Source: GW2011-AR15 sp964428335
GTDB taxonomy: Archaea > Nanobdellota > Nanobdellia > Woesearchaeales > GW2011-AR15
DNA: 32,332 bases
Assembly (NCBI GenBank): GCA_964428335.1
Contig: CAYRXW010000013.1
Span: forward strand, 1 to 32,332
Direction: 5' to 3'
This document shows, one piece after another, positions 31,819 to 32,332 of the stretch (positions are counted from its first letter, which is position 1; each line of letters starts with the position of its first letter). The notes under the pieces are model-generated. The model was not told where the DNA came from, did not search any database, and saw only the letters and a program-made list of their open reading frames with translations. The position numbers were made by a program, and so were the translations under genes.

Positions 31819-31894
31819 ATTTTACTACTAGAAAGTAACAATTAAAAAGAAATTTAAAAAATTTGAAAAATGAGAAATTGAAGTAATTATATTA

Positions 31895-32332
31895 TCAGCT
31901 ATATGGCCGTTCCATTAAATTACGTGCTAACGCACTTTTAATGCTGGTAGGAACTCTTTTTTGGGCTACTAATGTCAGGGAAGCACCATCATTTTTGCTG
32001 TAAACAATCTTATAACCCATAATTTCCTTGAAATAGTATTCTATATCCTTATTGAAGAGAGGAGCAAACATTGAATTCATCTCCTCATAGCCCCCTCCCT
32101 CAAAATTATGCACAATTACTATTCCACCAATGTTTATTTTCTCATCTAACTTAAAAAAAACAGACTGCCAATCGACATAATTTAATATTGAAGATGCAAT
32201 AACAGAATCTATCCCTTTGCTCCCTGCTGTGGAGTATGCCTTTGCTAATGCTCTATCAAAAAAAAGGTTGACTTGTTCATATCCCTTTAGATAAGTTCTT
32301 TCCATATCCCTCTCTATTTCTTTATAAAGAAA
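31895..32332 (-). CDS. Partial methyltransferase-like protein (runs off the right edge)
   Basis: The frame is open from the stop at 31895 to the window edge, 145 codons. An ATG at 32305 has GAGAGGG before it, but the frame continues upstream and the SAM-binding glycine loop is missing, so the gene probably starts outside. SVIASSILNYVDWQSVFFKLDEKINIGGIVIVHNF resembles the motif IV to VI part of class I methyltransferases. It lies 76 bases before the paralog gene on the same strand, which has its own TATA-like element. Confidence 0.55.
   Translation of the reverse strand, partial: FLYKEIERDMERTYLKGYEQVNLFFDRALAKAYSTAGSKGIDSVIASSILNYVDWQSVFFKLDEKINIGGIVIVHNFEGGGYEEMNSMFAPLFNKDIEYYFKEIMGYKIVYSKNDGASLTLVAQKRVPTSIKSALARNLMERPYS

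Overview
This is an AT-rich archaeal chromosome segment, most likely from a DPANN-type lineage such as Woesearchaeota/Pacearchaeota; the lineage is my inference. The archaeal signs visible in the sequence are A/T-rich TATA boxes about 25 bases before many start codons (leaderless transcripts), GGTGA-type ribosome binding sites before genes that have leaders, two tRNA genes with introns after position 37, ribosomal protein eL33, archease, an HTH-10 regulator and a zinc-hook Rad50.

Layout. 1-6200: the start of lipoyl synthase overlapping an AhpD-like protein, a NYN-domain nuclease-like protein with an 11-residue repeat, a membrane protein, a PIG-L deacetylase plus GT4 glycosyltransferase pair, two small minus-strand proteins and an MFS transporter. 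6255-6662: tRNA-Glu(CUC), tRNA-Lys(CUU) and tRNA-Pro(CGG). 6787-13700: a tiny zinc finger overlapping a YgfZ-like protein, archease, then a redox-rich stretch (thioredoxin reductase-like flavoprotein, Bcp peroxiredoxin in an operon with an ACT protein and a winged-helix regulator, Mn-type superoxide dismutase), a HAD-like protein, an HTH-10 regulator, DUF2000 and CBU_0592-type proteins. 13694-18624: a B3/B4 protein, argGH, and two more ACT paralogs. 18663-22961: Rad50, a winged-helix protein, a YycJ-like hydrolase and eL33. 23021-26996: a histidine-rich repeat protein and the pair tag / winged-helix regulator, flanked by two very AT-rich gene-free spacers, one of which holds a candidate structured RNA; then a zinc ribbon and a methyltransferase. 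27000-32332: a two-gene operon of giant GHKL-related proteins behind a partial methyltransferase-like gene.

Themes. Several genes fit oxygen tolerance and thiol/lipoyl chemistry (LipA, AhpD-like, YgfZ, TrxB-like, Bcp, SOD). Three dispersed paralogs share an N-terminal helical domain and paired ACT-like domains, and probably act as small-molecule-responsive regulators. The most unusual system is the 27000-31818 operon: a 1105-residue protein with an intact GHKL (Bergerat) ATPase site, a transglutaminase-like Cys-His-Asp triad and two membrane helices, preceded by a paralog whose ATP-binding motifs are lost. I do not recognise it as a described system.
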